From: Durusdinium trenchii
Lineage: Eukaryota > Sar > Dinophyceae > Suessiales > Symbiodiniaceae
Direction: 5' to 3'
Length of the DNA: 64,000 nucleotides
Assembly: GCA_963970005.1 (NCBI GenBank)
Contig: CAXAMN010001414.1
Coordinates: 131,286-195,285 of the forward strand
The position numbers were made by a program, and so were the translations under genes. How positions within the stretch are numbered: the stretch's first letter is position 1; each line of letters begins with the position of its first letter. Below, piece by piece: positions 63,951 through 64,000 of this stretch. The notes beneath the pieces are model-generated. The model was not told the origin of the DNA. It ran no database searches and saw nothing but the letters and a program-made list of their open reading frames with translations.

Positions 63951-64000
63951 ATATTGGTAAACCCTTGTTATGCTAATCACGTGGAGGTTTTGCGGTGCAC

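Overview
The window looks like nuclear DNA of a dinoflagellate, most likely a Symbiodiniaceae alga. The inference rests on four things: very low coding density, intermediate GC content, many different short foldback repeats, and one large multi-exon plus-strand gene at about 39.3-49.8 kb. Its exons match, from memory, a protein family that is abundant and so far uncharacterised in Symbiodiniaceae genomes. There is no prokaryotic operon structure, no rRNA or tRNA that I can recognise, and no CRISPR array. A 10-base run of N at 8768-8777 shows that this is an assembled scaffold.

Layout. 1-535 is a degenerate trinucleotide satellite. 535-5.9 kb is mostly featureless, with scattered foldback elements. 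5.97-6.90 kb holds a candidate gene whose product has an Arg-Arg-Arg block about every eight residues, written with different arginine codons. 7.7-9.4 kb is an AT-rich block with about twenty copies of a TCATTTTATAA-like motif, including a 255-310 bp tandem repeat that contains the N gap. 9.4-38 kb is intergenic or intronic DNA full of small inverted-repeat elements of at least nine families, several microsatellites, one candidate minus-strand exon (16.9-17.3 kb) and GC-rich candidate exons at 27.3 and 27.7 kb. 39.3-49.8 kb is the large gene. 50-64 kb returns to repeat-studded DNA.

The large gene encodes, in order: an acidic Pro/Glu-rich N-terminus; a methyltransferase-like LLDIFCG segment; a GLPCTSYVF / EQPGSS / MGCWGAKTLKPS block; a charged region with a 66-bp coding repeat; an HARYMRF / EAWTECAGKW / RRW block; Lys-rich and Ser/Asp-rich linkers; a short Cys-rich exon; and a long C-terminal half (CGMHADEAKF, LCSMHTFCLGL, HKAYNGRV, LKPKLHTFDH) that ends in a natural stop at 49800. 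Several splice junctions can be placed by phase. One single-base frameshift in an A-run is the only clear lesion. A degenerate repeat lies just upstream and just downstream of the gene, and one of its introns consists almost entirely of a repeat whose inverted copy lies 0.9 kb away.

The remaining long open frames are mostly shadows produced by low-complexity or foldback DNA. All family assignments are from memory and pattern recognition; no search was run.
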